Shown here piece by piece: positions 1 to 10,849 of a DNA stretch of 64,000 nucleotides (position 1 is the stretch's first letter; every line of letters starts with the position of its first letter). The position numbers were made by a program, and so were the translations under genes. Source of the DNA: Salvator merianae (lineage: Eukaryota; Chordata; Lepidosauria; Squamata; Teiidae); contig QVOM02000053.1 in assembly GCA_003586115.2 (NCBI GenBank), positions 4,817,316 through 4,881,315 of the forward strand, in the 5' to 3' direction. The notes beneath the pieces were generated by a model. That model was not told the origin of the DNA and did not search any database. It was given only the letters and a program-made list of their open reading frames with translations.

Positions 1-371
1 TTCAGTAAGTTGCCAGGGAAGTCCAAAAACACCAGCATTGCATATCAGTACATGAAGAGACCTTTAAAAATGAAAATTAGATAGATTACTGTAATGCTAC
101 ATAAAGAAGTTTGGTAATTAATCCTACAGCACTGTAAATCATAGTCGTTACTTAACGGCCCATCATTTTATCAGTCTAGAACATAGATAGTGGGCAAGCT
201 TATTTTATATACCAAATCAAACCACAGTTAATGGTTTCTTGCAATTGCATCTACTGGCATTCCTGGTACAGTATGAAAAAAAATCCAAGAAGCAATCTCT
301 AACTGTTAACTCTTAAGCTAACAACTCTAGTTGTTTTGCTTCAAGAAGCTGCAATCAGTAAATCAAGAAAT

Positions 372-930
372 GTTGGTTGTGTATCATAACTGATTGTCAC
401 TGAAGCAAGTTATGGCAACCAAGGCAGACTCTATACCAAAATTAGGCCTGAAACTTGGTTGAAATGAGTCCAAATAATCAATTTCATCCAAGATCTCCTG
501 CAACTAAAGAGCTGCTACTTGTTCAGTCACCTTGCCCAGAAACAGGAGGCTGGAGGCTGATCGGTAGTTGCTGAGGTCAGATGCAACCAGGCAGGACTTC
601 TTCAAAAATGGCCTTACCACTGGCTCCTTGAGACATTATGACATCCACCCCACTAAGAGAGTTGTGTTGACCCCCTTCATCAGCCATTCACCCATCACCT
701 TCCTGGCAGATTTCACCAACCATGATGGGCAAAAGTCCAAAGCACAAGTTGTGGCCCTCACATTACTGATAACCTTGTCCATTTCTCAGGCTCCACCAGC
801 CAGAATGACTCCAGATTAACTAGACAAGACATTTCTCCAGGCACATCACATTCCACTGCAAAAACTCTGAGGTCAAGATCAGAATTAATCAAACAATTTT
901 ATCTACAAAATATTTCACAAATTGGTCATA
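372..930 (-). mobile_element. L2-like LINE, reverse transcriptase N-terminal fragment
   Basis: The minus strand encodes a broken non-LTR retrotransposon protein. In order, one reads CPSWLVKSARKVMGEW, then SDLSNYRSASSLLFLGKV, then QEILDEIDYLDSFQPSFRP, then FGIESALVAI. These match the widespread squamate L2-clade layout (PSWLVK, DLSNYRPVSNLPFLGKV, FQSGFRPGFGTESALVAL), the region leading into the polymerase core. A stop interrupts the frame after the GKVTEQVAAL segment. The edges are blurred: about 820-930 fits the upstream part of the ORF only loosely, and similarity fades below about 380. It is an old, 5'- and 3'-truncated, non-functional copy. Confidence 0.78.
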
Positions 931-1656
931 TTAGACTACCAACAGCTCATCACCAACACCTAGCATGCGAAGCTGTAATAACGAGTGAGTCACTCAAAAC
1001 AGCTCCACTGTTATATATTCTGAAGATACAGTGTGAGTGAATAAATAATTTCTGTTCATTACTGACACTGCCATGGCATAGTCTCTACAATGGCCTTTAG
1101 CCTGCACTTAGCTGAGTTCATCCTGCATCTTTCTCAGTAATGCTCTAGCAACAAGCACTGGAGAAAGGAGGGAAATCACAGCTGCACATTCTGTTCCTCT
1201 TTTGCTGTTAACTTAGAGTTTATCCTCTACCTTCAAGCTGCGTATCCCACAGTCCTCTCCCATTTCCTAAAAGACAAGCAGATAATTTTACTTCTGCAAA
1301 GGAGGCACCATAAGAAGAAGACAAGATGTATATGCAGCACAGTTAACAACTGAAACGGTGCAGGTTTGGAATTACATAAGAACTCCTCAGTTAGGTATTT
1401 AAGCTCAGCACAGATCCAAAGGCAAAGCACCATTCAGAAAAGAGAGAAAGGCTGGACTCCGTACTGAGCACCTTGCTTGCTGGGAAGTTCTGAAAATGCA
1501 AATCAGTTTGCTGAGCACATTTGGATTGGAAGCCACCGGTTATATCCACAATCTAACTCACTGCGTTCCAAACTTTAGATTCCCTTGCAAGATGTTAAAA
1601 AATGGTGAAAAACGGGGAAGACTGAGATAAGGGCTATTTTGTTTGTTTGTTTTGCA
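931..1656. other. Unassigned intronic DNA
   Basis: No repeat family, exon or structured element was recognised here. Short open frames are unsupported. Confidence 0.5.
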
Positions 1657-1972
1657 AAAGGTCATCAGCGTATGGCATTTACTACCGGAAGAGGTGGTGA
1701 CAGCAATCAGCCTGGATACCTTTAAGAGCAGATTGGACAGATTCATGGAGGTCAGGTGTATCCATGGCTACAAGAATGGATGCCTTAATACTGCCTCCAA
1801 GGTGGAGAGACAGGATGCTTCTAAAGGCCATTTAGAGGAAGTCGGGAGCAGGTGAAGGTTTTGCCTTTGTCTTCTCCTTGAGAGGCCCAGAAGCAATTGG
1901 TGGGCACTGGATGAGACAGGATGCTGGACTAGATGGGCTGTGGCCTGATCCAGCAGGGCTCCTCTTATGTTC
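1657..1972 (+). mobile_element. CR1 LINE 3' end (single-unit tail)
   Basis: This is the terminal part of a CR1 LINE. It holds the end of ORF2 (the stretch around ATTTACTACCGGAAGAGGTG, then GGACAGATTCATGGAGGTCA) and the 3' untranslated unit with the hallmark GCTGGACTAGATGGGCTGTG followed by GATCCAGCAGGGCTCCTCTT and ATGTTC. It is truncated at the 5' end and has only one copy of the tail unit, unlike the copies at 17 kb and 36.8 kb. No target-site duplication was resolved. Confidence 0.88.
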
Positions 1973-2495
1973 AGATCCCCCCACAAAAAGTGGATTATGC
2001 AAATAAAAGCAGACATTTACATTTGCTCAAAAGTTCCATCTATGGATCAGGAAAGGAGGCTCTCTATGGGCCTTAATCAATGCATTTTGTTCAAATTCCA
2101 AGTCATTATATTGATTGCTATTGCCCTTTGTAATATTGTTCATGGTTTTATTATTTTAAATTAAAATTTTAATTAAAATACTATACACACATCTCCTTTA
2201 AAAATTCTCTCATTAACCATTAAGCTATAAAACCACAAAATGCTTACTACTTTATTTGCAGCAAAAGATATTTAAACTGCACATATTAAATCATAAATAT
2301 TTTACATGCTTATCTACCCAATATGCCCCTCATGGCTGGTTAGATCTTGTACCAAAAAAACAAAACAGAAGAGAAGAGAACCTTTATTGAGATGGAATTT
2401 TTAAAAAAGGACCATCTTTCTTTTCAGGATAGATCATACCCACATTAGCAGTTTCAAAATACAAATAAAATTATTTTGGAGGTAATTATCTGTTC
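1973..2495. other. Unassigned AT-rich intronic DNA
   Basis: AT-rich, with short runs such as TTATTATTTTAAATTAAAAT near 2150. No gene or repeat was identified. Confidence 0.5.
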
Positions 2496-2600
2496 TTCCT
2501 CTTCTTGTTGTTCAATCATTAAGCTATGTCCAACTCTTTGGGTTGTTTATTTGTTTGTGTGTTTCCCCATGGTATTCTTAGATACAACTTCTTTCTGGTA
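2496..2600 (-). mobile_element. BovB-type LINE/SINE 3' tail fragment
   Basis: The plus strand reads CTTCTTGTTGTTCAATCATT, then AAGCTATGTCCAACTCTTTG, and later CCCCATGG. This is the reverse complement of the BovB 3' end, whose well-known form is GTTGTTCAGTC followed by GTCCGACTCTT and CCCCATGG. BovB LINEs and the squamate SINEs that borrow their tail both carry it, and this short piece does not distinguish the two. Confidence 0.6.
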
Positions 2601-3090
2601 ATTCTGATAGTGTCCTTAACCAGGGGCTAAAGATCAATCTTGCCAATGCTCAGATCATAGCATTGATCAGATTGGGGACAATCTCTTCTCCATTTCTGAA
2701 AAACACCATTTTCACACTATCTAGTGTCCTGGACACCCTCAGCCTTGTCATTTCTCCCTACCCTAGCCCAAGTCAATTGAAGAAAGGGTCTTGCATTCAA
2801 AGGAACACAGCCATTGAAGGCAATGCCAGAACACACAAATGCCATGCCTGAAACCTTCACCACTCAGATGCCAGTCCAGAGGCCTCCACCCAGACAAGGT
2901 CTTTCAAAGAGTGCAACACAGAACACACAGGGGATTGGAAAGGTGCCCATGCCTACCCAGATAACGGTCTTACATAGTAGAAGACCGGAGGCAGAACACT
3001 GAAGTCCTTTTGTTGTTGTTTTTTGTCTTTTGGTTTTGCCACATGCGTGTTTGAAAGATTGAACCACAATGTCCCCTATTCCAATAACTT
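2601..3090. other. Unassigned intronic DNA
   Basis: No recognisable repeat or exon. Overlapping short frames occur on both strands with no domain. Confidence 0.45.
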
Positions 3091-3180
3091 AGATATCCAG
3101 AATGGTGCAGTGGTTGACAGGATTCAACCATTGGGAGATATCCAGAATGATGTAATGGTTGACAGGATTCAACCACTGAG
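3091..3180. repeat. 45-bp tandem duplication
   Basis: Two head-to-tail units of 45 bp begin AGATATCCAGAATG at 3091 and at 3136, with about five mismatches between them. A partial third start (AGATAAC) follows at 3181. Each unit carries a small inverted repeat, TGGTTGA...TCAACCA, around ACAGGAT. Confidence 0.9.
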
Positions 3181-3940
3181 AGATAACAAAAGAGCAAGAC
3201 CATTGCAAGAGGGTAGATAGAACAATAAATCCTACAGTAGGATATAATCAGTCCTTTTCATTCTTAGCTGCAGTTTAGCAAACTATATCTTTTGGCAAAA
3301 TGCAAGCAATATCAAAATGTGTCACTGCCCTTGAAGTATGAAAAAAGGGGGGATTGCTTATTTTGCATTCCGTCATTTCTATCCTTTTTTTATTTGTAGT
3401 GCCTATGGCTAAACAAAGTAAAAAAAAAAAAAGGTAACATTTCCTACTGTTATTCCTATTCTAAATATAAAATGTTTCAGTGTGTCAGGAAAGGGTAAGA
3501 TAAAATGATTGGAATCCAGATAATAACCTCTTAAAGTTAGTTTTGACAGTTTTTAGTGCTAACGATAATGCAAGGTAATCTATTTTTTTTTTATTTCAGT
3601 TGTAGCTCCAACAGAACAAGACTACAGTAGTAATCATAGTAAAAAAAAAGGGGGGTAAAAATCAGGCTGTGACATATTATTCAAAGGTTTTTAAGTTCAT
3701 CTTCAGTTTCAATAAATGTGTTGTTTGTGGGTCTTGTTGGCTGCTGATAAAAATCAACAATCTCTATAAATTATTGGTTCTTTCCAGGAATCTGACTATA
3801 TACAAGTTGGTGGAATGGCCTGGATTTTTCAAAGCAAAAATTAATCCTAATTATACTCAGTGATGTGGTCGTCACAGAACAAGTCTACTTTACAGACAGT
3901 GACAAAATCACAGTATCATGATACAAAACTCTTAGCGTGA
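3181..3940. other. Intron 6 sequence next to the exon
   Basis: AT-rich, with homopolymer runs (A12 near 3420, A9G6 near 3640). No element identified. Confidence 0.5.
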
Positions 3941-3948
3941 ATACTTAC

Positions 3949-4037
3949 AATTTCTTGGATTGGAAAGCTTCGGCAAATTCTTGCACGCTCTGCAGAGACG
4001 CAAGATCTAACGCCATTACCTCCACTTTGGCTTTGTG
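3949..4037 (-). CDS. WWOX: WWOX internal exon (exon 6 in human numbering), partial gene
   Basis: WWOX is a WW-domain oxidoreductase, a tumour suppressor with two N-terminal WW domains and a C-terminal short-chain dehydrogenase/reductase (SDR) domain. Seen: on the minus strand a pyrimidine-rich acceptor (TTTTCCTTTTAG) precedes an 89-bp open segment that is followed by the donor GTAAGTAT. It translates in phase 0 as HKAKVEVMALDLASLQ, then SVQEFAEAFQSKK, and ends two bases into the next codon. Known from memory of the family: the mammalian protein has HKAKVEAMTLDLA followed by SVQHFAEAF at this place in the SDR fold, encoded by an 89-bp exon of the same phase (about residues 173-202 of 414). The LDLA segment belongs to the SDR motif near the adenine-binding pocket. 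The neighbouring exons are not visible, as expected from the very large WWOX introns. The differences from human are spread along the exon and none is a stop, so the exon looks functional. Confidence 0.93.
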
Positions 4038-4039
4038 CT

Positions 4040-5010
4040 AAAAGGAAAATGAATGACAAAAGAAAAAACAATTGTAACAGTTGAATTCACAAAACTCTGT
4101 TAAACAGGTGGACATCCTATTCAGATTGCTTTCTTTACTGTAAGTAACCACAGTGGATAAAAATAATTAGGATTGCAAGAGCCTAGGGCACAATGGAGGG
4201 AAGGCCAAGATGGCGAGAGACCAGATGCATGATGGGGCCAGGGGAGGAAGGGAGGAGGTTAGCACACATTGGGAGAAGGCTGGGGGGCAACTGGGACATG
4301 GTGGGGAGAAGTCCAACCCAAGGGTTGTTCACAAAGTGTTCAACAAACTGGCTGTAGACGCTAGGTTGAACAGTTTGACCTATGGATGGTTTGGGTTCGT
4401 TACCTTACTCTCTTTCCATTTTATGTAAGAACTTGATTTTTCCCACCATGCTATTGGGAACAAATCATTTTTCTCTCTCCACTTGCTGAGCTCGTTCACC
4501 CCTCTGTTCTTTCATTCTGCCTTCCCAACGCCACATTCACTACTCTACTGAGCCCAGTATGACTTAACTTCCTTCATTTTTCCTTGGCTGTTTTAGACGA
4601 ACTCTCCTCTCGGCCAAAATTTTTAAAAAGCTATTAAAAAGTTGATTTATTTCTCCTCCATGTCTTTTTTTTATAAGTAATACTGCAATGCTTCATTTAC
4701 TGTTTTATCAGTCAGAAATTTTATTGAAATTGACTGCATAAGAATTATCTGAAATGTATTCCCCTTCCTCCATTTCACTAAGACAGATATAAAGAACTTT
4801 CCTTGAGTCTCCTGGTTCCAACATTCAGAATTGGGGGTGAGAGCATATGTGTTTTGGGTGTCTGCCAATAACAGGTAAATATAAAAGGCAGGCACCCCAT
4901 CTGCCTGGAAATTGCAATACTATAGCTGTAATGCTTAAATTAACAGTAGTCAAAATCAACCAACAGTCAGGGTTTTGAAGACATGAAAGTTGTATTTGAT
5001 CAAAAGAATT
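4040..5010. other. Intron 5 sequence next to the exon
   Basis: A purine-rich patch at about 4190-4310 (GGGAGGAAGGGAGGAGG type) is the only feature. Otherwise no repeat or exon was recognised. Confidence 0.5.
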
Positions 5011-5014
5011 AAAA

Positions 5015-5180
5015 TTAGAACATCTAGTCCAGCATCCTTTCTCATATAGTGGCCCACCAATTGCTTCTGGGCATCTGGAGCAGAAGACAAAGACAAAACC
5101 TACTCCTGCTCTTGATTCCCTAAAAATGGTCAACAGGGACATCTTTCCTGTCTCTCCAATCTGGAGACAGTACCTAGGTA
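5015..5180 (-). mobile_element. CR1 LINE tail fragment
   Basis: The minus strand reads the CR1 3' unit: CAGATTGGAGAGACAGG, then TTTGTCTTTGTCTTCTGCTC, then CAGAAGCAATTGGTGGGCCA, then GGATGCTGGACTAGATG. The terminal GATCCAGCAGGGCTC motif is missing, so the copy is cut or diverged at its 3' end. The 119-residue open frame across it is repeat-derived. Confidence 0.85.
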
Positions 5181-5227
5181 ACAATTCTAGTAGCCATTTT
5201 CAAACTCCTGCCCCAGACAGGAACAGA

Positions 5228-5318
5228 ATTTGGAAAAGTTGCTTTTTTCAGTGACTTTGTAGTGCAACTCCCATGATTCCACAGTCCACAACGGCTATTA
5301 ACTTTTTCAAATTTGAGA
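5228..5318. mobile_element. Foldback MITE-like remnant
   Basis: The ends are inversely similar: GGAAAAGTTGC on the left and AACTTTTTC on the right. Just inside the left end is GTGCAACTCCCATGATTCC, which resembles a common squamate foldback repeat carrying ACTACAACTCCCATCA. It looks internally deleted. Near-identical AATTTG flanks hint at a target duplication, but its length cannot be fixed. Confidence 0.4.
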
Positions 5319-5319
5319 C

Positions 5320-7505
5320 AGGAGGATGAGGCATACTAGATGAACTAATCCCAGTTTGCTCTGGCTTGTTCACATCATGCTAAACCATGATTCAGCATTA
5401 TTCACAAAACACTAAGTCATGACCTAAAAAAAAAAATAGAATCACAGAATCATGATAATGACAAAGTTATTCATCTAATTACAAAGTTATTCATCTTCAT
5501 TGAGCAGTTATATTTAACTACCATAACTATAAATAAATAAGGATAAAGAAATAGCCATCATGGACCTAAACAATATTAAAACAAAAGAAAAAGTAGTGTA
5601 GATTGACACTTTGAGGACTGTTTGGTAGAAAGAGCATAGAGCAAATCTATTAAAACAGTTTAGAATATAATTGGCAATGTTTTGTACTCATGCTTAGAAA
5701 AATGCTTACCAAAGCCAGAAGTTTAACCAGAAACTAAAAAACACTCAGAAAGCCAGCAATTTTGTAATGTGCAATGTATTCACTTTGCAGCTTAAAATTG
5801 TTTAAAAATGAACACTGCATCGTACAATAGTTTGGCAGTAAACATGATTGTGCATTTATATCTCAACCCTGAAGAAGGAGACTTTTTCCAACAGGGGATT
5901 TTTCATTCTAATGCAAGTGATGATTTACATTAAATACAGGCAAAGTGTGGTTACATTTTCCTGAAGGATAGCAAGAAGAGATGAGAAGCACAATAAGTTG
6001 AAGCATAAAAGCTTTCTCTGTCATAATATTTATTATAATGGCATATAAAAGAGCTGAAATAAATAATAGATGACTAAAGGTAAATTCACATGATAAAGAA
6101 TCCTTCAGCAAATACCATTACTTGTGGTTGCTCCAGGTTTATACACAGTTGACAACTCTTAATAAATATGTTGTGGTCCCTATAACTTATATAAGTTCTG
6201 GGAAGGAGAGGAAGAGAAATAGGAAGAAAATACTTTAAAAAGCACTGGAGTGGACATTAACTAATTCACCACATAATTGCATTTATCCGCATCATACATT
6301 TTGGCGTTGCATTTAAAAGATGCACTTCATCTCCCAAAGTATCAATGAATACTGAAAACATCCCACCATTTCAAGTGGATAAAAAGGAATAATTTAACTG
6401 AGTTCTATAAAGGAAATTTCAGTCACCTATACTGGGGAGATGGTACAGTCTGAAAGGACAACGTATACTTGTAAAGTGGAAATTGTATTTATAGCTCAAG
6501 GGATAAAGTGTGTTTAAGGATAAAAGATTGTGAAAGAGATGGGGGAGCCAGCAGAATTGTTTACAGATTCTTATTTATTTATTTTTTTGCCATGCCTACA
6601 GTATATAAATCCATAAGAATCAAGGCTGTGTTAGCATTAGCCTAAAAGACTAGGAAGTGCAGACAAATTAAATTCAGGCTCTAGTTTGCCATTAAAATAG
6701 CACATAGTAGTTTTGATGCATGGGTTATGACAGTCACCAATGTCCAGCAATATGTGGTAATGATGATCTCTATGCAATATGGATGAAAACAAGGAAATGC
6801 TTTTATTTCAGTTTCAGGCTATAAATATTCCAGTCCCTAATGCAGGCACTTGGTGCAACAGAAGAGTGTTTATGTTAGGAAGGCTTTATAAAGTCATGCA
6901 TGCATTTTGAATGCGATGAGATTACCCTTCAGGCAGCTGAATGGGGCAAATGAATCACATGGTGTGAAACATCAAAGCCAACCAAAGATATGTTACCTGT
7001 TTTTGAAACTGGTTCCTCGACATCGTTTCAGATCACTTAACGGATGGCCATTCAATGCCCTCGTAGATGGAATAATGTTACACTTATTTTTTTATTCTCT
7101 TTCTCTTTCTCACTGTTTTCATAAAAGACACCTCGGATTTGTATCCAGGACTTAGAAACAGTCTCAAGAACAGCAGTTTAGAGGGTAACGTTCAGAGACC
7201 TAAGGCCGGCCTTTGTCAGAGAGGAAGCTGGAAGAAGCTAGCTAACATGAACATGGAAGCCGGATTACTATGTCTTGTCCGGACCTTATATATTGTTAGG
7301 AGACTTCATGTTCGTGTGTGTGTGTCTGTGTAAGTGGATCTCTCACTAATGAAATTCCTACCAATAAGGGTGTTAAACAAAGGCACAAACCTGAGCCAGC
7401 AGGTACAGCTAATACTAATGTTCAAAGTGTGGGAGAGAATTAAGAACATCACAAAGTATTCAGGAACCTATATTTGACTTAAAAGGATAGATCAAGGCTG
7501 TATAG
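5320..7505. other. Unassigned intronic DNA
   Basis: Mostly AT-rich single-copy-looking sequence. It includes two copies of ACAAAGTTATTCATCT at 5462 and 5481 and a short TTATTT run at about 6570. No exon or transposon was recognised. Confidence 0.5.
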
Positions 7506-7508
7506 GGT

Positions 7509-7846
7509 TGTCATGATAATTGTCAAGACTACCAGTCCAGACCCCAGAAACATTGTTACTAAGCAATTCTTTATTCAAAAGAACCATGGTTGTAGACCGA
7601 TAAGAAACCACACTGTATAATTGCAAGTTCAAGGTTATAGACCCCTTTCCAACCTGATACTGCTAGCAAACTACTCCCAAAGCATTCCAGAATGTTCCCT
7701 TACTTCCCATGCTCCAGCCTTGAGATAAGGCACCACCTTCAAACACCTAACTCCCACTAATTATCTTCCCCTGCCATGAGAACTATGGGTTGATGAAGTG
7801 ACCAAAATTCCATCAAGATGGACACAACGAGATCATCTTGACAACA
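7509..7846 (-). mobile_element. LTR-like segment (possible solo LTR)
   Basis: A 338-bp stretch has TG...CA ends. Inversely related terminal motifs TTGTCAAGA and TCTTGACAA lie close to each end. On the minus strand an AATAAA polyadenylation signal lies about 60 bp before the end, as in an LTR R region. There is no flanking coding sequence and no clear target-site duplication. It could also be another type of repeat. Confidence 0.35.
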
Positions 7847-7849
7847 GTA

Positions 7850-8278
7850 TGTAGAGCAATCACATGATACAATGTTCAAGAAGACCAGGAAAATCAGAAG
7901 CTACAGACATACTCTACGTGGAAAATGTTCACGGAGTGTCAAAAATAGGTTAAAATTTTGTTCTTCAGAAGTTACAGATAGGAACAAGAGGATGAACTGT
8001 TCTTCACTTGAACCTGACAGACAGGGAAGACTTAGATTGTGTTTGCAAGAAATCTTGAGGTAGAAATGTCAGCATCATAATTGTTCCTTTTGCAAAGACT
8101 ACACACATAAACATCTGGATGGACGCTCGATGTGTCTCACCATTTTCAGAATGCCATAATAGAAAAAGTAGTTTGTGGCATGCGGATTCCATGAAAGGAG
8201 GCCTGCAGTGGCCCAAGAACATATCAAGATGTTCCCCCTACCTTCAAAAGTAGGGAAAATGCGTGACCTGAGAATCTA
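7850..8278. other. Unassigned intronic DNA
   Basis: No repeat or exon recognised between the LTR-like segment and the transposase remnant. Confidence 0.45.
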
Positions 8279-8670
8279 CAGGTTGTTTCAAAAAGATGGA
8301 CCCAGTTTCAAAGTAGTATATTTCACAATGGCAGCATGTTACAATTACATGAAAAGTTACAAACGGTTTAAATGAGTGATCAAGTTTCATTAACCATTTT
8401 ATAAATGTTCTATGTGCCCTCTACCTGCTGTACAGTTATTGTTAACCATTCTAAGCCTTCTGGGAACTAGAAGGTTCATGCTTCCAACAAATTTGATAAA
8501 ATTTGGTCTATTTATAAACACAAGGGCAACAAGAGTCATGTCTGAAATCAGTTTTGCAGAGGTGAAGATGCTACTTCTGCAGATAAGTATCGACTGACGA
8601 AATCGAACAACTAATGGGCAAAAATGCTTAAACAAACATCTCCTTCTCTCAGGGTTCCCAGCCATAAGCC
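8279..8670 (-). pseudogene. Mariner/Tc1-superfamily-like transposase C-terminal remnant
   Basis: On the minus strand an open frame of 88 codons ends in RGHIEHL and a stop at 8399. A terminal G-G/A-HIEHL is typical of some mariner-related transposases, where it follows an R-rich helix (here RRLRMVNNN). Downstream of the stop, the strand runs into a stretch whose plus-strand form is CAGGTTGTTTCAAAAAGATG followed by GACCCA at 8279. This resembles the terminal inverted repeat of such elements (CAGGGTGTTTCAAAAAG type). No DDD/DDE catalytic core was seen and the other terminus was not found, so this would be a 5'-truncated fossil. Assignment rests on two short motifs. Confidence 0.42.
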
Positions 8671-9109
8671 TCGTTGTTGTCTGAAAATACAGTCATGTGC
8701 TGTGTTGCACATTAATCCTTCAAATTCTAACAGATGCTGGCAGGGATTTAGGCTGGAATGTGTTTACAAAGTGACAAATTATGTTCTATATTATACACAG
8801 AGAGAGAAAGCGCACCCGCAAATAGGCTGATAAATGTCAGCTGCGGTCATGACAAGTGGTTTATTTTTATTATACAGTAACCACAGCTTCCCCTCCCCCC
8901 ACTCAGAAGACCAAAAGATTTATTTGCTGCTGGGGAGTATGTGGGGAAATTAAATACAACACAACATAGTAACTGCCAGATCTGGGATGTTGGGGGGAGT
9001 CTGTCCTGCCAGAAACTACGTTCAGAGTGAAAACACTACGTCAAAAATCATATGCTGTAACAGCTCATAGTGCCAAAATCTTTATTCTGTTGCTGCTACG
9101 ATATTGGTC

Positions 9110-9260
9110 AGGGTCCTGGATGGAGACCTGAAGCCAGGGTTTAAATCCCCACTCAGCTATGAACCCCACTGGGTGACCTTGGGTCAACCATGAGACCCCT
9201 TGGGGATGAGAAGTCCACTCATTCCTTTGATCTCCATGGGGGGGGAAAGTGACATAAATG
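9110..9260 (+). mobile_element. tRNA-derived SINE fragment
   Basis: A pol III B-box-like core (CAGGGTTTAAATCCCCACTC at 9135) is followed by CTGGGTGACCTTGGGTCA. This order and spacing is typical of squamate and MIR-like tRNA SINE bodies. The A-box side is weak and the 3' tail is lost. Confidence 0.6.
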
Positions 9261-9408
9261 CAAAACAGTTCACTGAATCTAACTTTGTATCTTATGTACA
9301 GTAAAGTTCCAGTATATCTATTATTCCATACTCTGAATAAAGAGGCATTTTGGGGATGGGGGGAAGCAAAGAAAACATTTTCCAAACAGATGTTTATAAA
9401 CAGAAGGC

Positions 9409-9472
9409 ATTTTTTTTTCTTTCTTTTTTTTTTTTTTTTTTCTTTTCTTTCTTCTGCCTTTTTTTTTCTTTA
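9409..9472. repeat. Poly(T)/TTTC-rich low-complexity tract
   Basis: About 60 bp of T with scattered C and a single GCC. It may be the reversed poly(A) tail of a retroposon, but no adjoining element was recognised. Confidence 0.8.
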
Positions 9473-9479
9473 AATGAAC

Positions 9480-10330
9480 ACAGTGCCATGCTATGTTGCA
9501 TGATTCAATGATGAACCCATTGGAACTACTACAAAAAGTCTTCCTGGAAAACTTCCAGAAATTAAAACGTGCAAACAAGCTGCCTAATACCCTTGCGTAG
9601 ACTGAATTCTTATGAAGAAAATAAAGTTTATTGTCTGGAAACAGAGAAAGCATGAGGAAAGCACTAAAGCAATGGAGGTGAACAATTAGACAGATGTTCG
9701 CTTACAGAAATAAAGAGAACAGAAGAAGCCATTGCAGAGGAAATTTTATGGGAATACTGTACCGACAACTCTGTACCTCATCAAGGGCATTGGAAAAGTT
9801 AAAGCTGCTAAAAACTGCTGACGCTACAAAATGCCGTATTCAGGTATCGCAGCTCATAGCAAAGTAGAATTACACCCTACCAATTTCCATTTACACTCTC
9901 TGAGTGCTCCTTATCCCCTATCCATTTTCCCTTCCCAACCTCCTCCCTGCCTACAAAATATCCATAGACTAAAGAGCAATTCAAGAAAATGAAATACATT
10001 CTCTTCTGGGATATGGCACGTCCCAAAGATTTTTCTTTTTTCTTCTGATGAACAGCTTCAATATAGCAAAAATGTATTTTCATACTCATTGAATTTCCAA
10101 GTGAAATTAACAAGCCAAGGAGTCTCAAAACTTTGTTTTGTGTTTGCTTTTAATGCAGTAACATTTAGGTCTTGTGTTCTGTGTGTTTGGGGGAGAGGCA
10201 AAGAGGTTTGTTCTCTTCCTAGTATGAATTCCACCCTTGGAGTTCCATGGCTGCCTCCAGATGACATGAGGAAAATGCAGGATCTTTTTTGGATCCTGTA
10301 ATCTCCTCACACCATCCCTGCCTTGGGACA
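9480..10330. other. Unassigned intronic DNA
   Basis: No exon or known repeat recognised. ORFs around 10058-10346 overlap in several frames and have no domain. Confidence 0.45.
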
Positions 10331-10334
10331 AGGG

Positions 10335-10511
10335 CCCTTTCTGCACTTGGCCTTATTCCAGATTATATCCTGGAATAGGGACTTGTCATCTGCATGCTAG
10401 TATGAACTATGGCAGGCCCCCACCTGGGGCCTGCTTAATCTATACTAACATGTAGACAGAAGGTCCCTATTCTGGGATATAATCCAGAATAAAGCCAAGT
10501 ACAGAAAGGTC
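10335..10511. mobile_element. Foldback DNA element, family 1, copy A (full palindrome)
   Basis: This is a nearly full-length inverted repeat of about 177 bp. The left arm begins CCCTTTCTGCACTTGG and continues through TTATTCCAGATTATATCC. The right arm ends GATATAATCCAGAATAAAGC and CAAGTACAGAAAGG. The arms meet at a palindromic centre (CAGGCCCCCACCTGGGGCCT). There is no coding capacity. It is typical of a MITE moved by an autonomous element elsewhere. CAAGGG occurs on both sides and may be a target duplication. Confidence 0.85.
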
Positions 10512-10742
10512 CAAGGGCAAACACTTATTGTTCTAGATGCTGGCTGCCATGATGGCCACGGCACCAGTTTGAGTGCACAACCGCCACTCTCTACACGTGT
10601 GGCAGCCATTTTTGACTCCACACATGCACAATGATCATTTCCAAGATGGCGGATCCCAGAAGCAAACATCCAGACAAAGTAAGTCCTATCAATATATAGG
10701 AAAAGCACAGGTTGGGAGTTGTTTTTCCCACCACAGCAAACT

Positions 10743-10840
10743 GCGGGATTTCACCCAATATCCTGGGGCTATGTTGGGATGGCCACATACAAATGTAACA
10801 ACCCAACATAGTGCCAGGATAAACCCAAGTTATAAGCCCT
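10743..10840. mobile_element. Small hairpin/foldback element
   Basis: Arms TATCCTGGGGCTATGTTGGG (10759-10778) and CCCAACATAGTGCCAGGATA (10802-10821) pair with two mismatches around a 23-bp loop. Weaker pairing continues outward. It is probably part of a MITE not related to family 1. Confidence 0.65.
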
Positions 10841-10849
10841 GTCTGGACA

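Larger units (their letters stand above)
1..3948 (-). other. WWOX: Presumed start of WWOX intron 6
   Basis: This is the sequence downstream of the GTAAGT donor on the minus strand. No segment resembling the following SDR exon (expected to begin near VLVCNAA) was recognised. It contains an L2-like LINE piece, a CR1 tail, a BovB-type tail and a 45-bp tandem duplication. Confidence 0.7.

Noticed and set aside
4825..5184. 119-codon minus-strand ORF
   Set aside because: It is the CR1 3' untranslated unit read by chance in an open frame.
10089..10346. Overlapping ORFs on both strands
   Set aside because: No domain, no conservation evidence; they abut a MITE and have intron-like composition.
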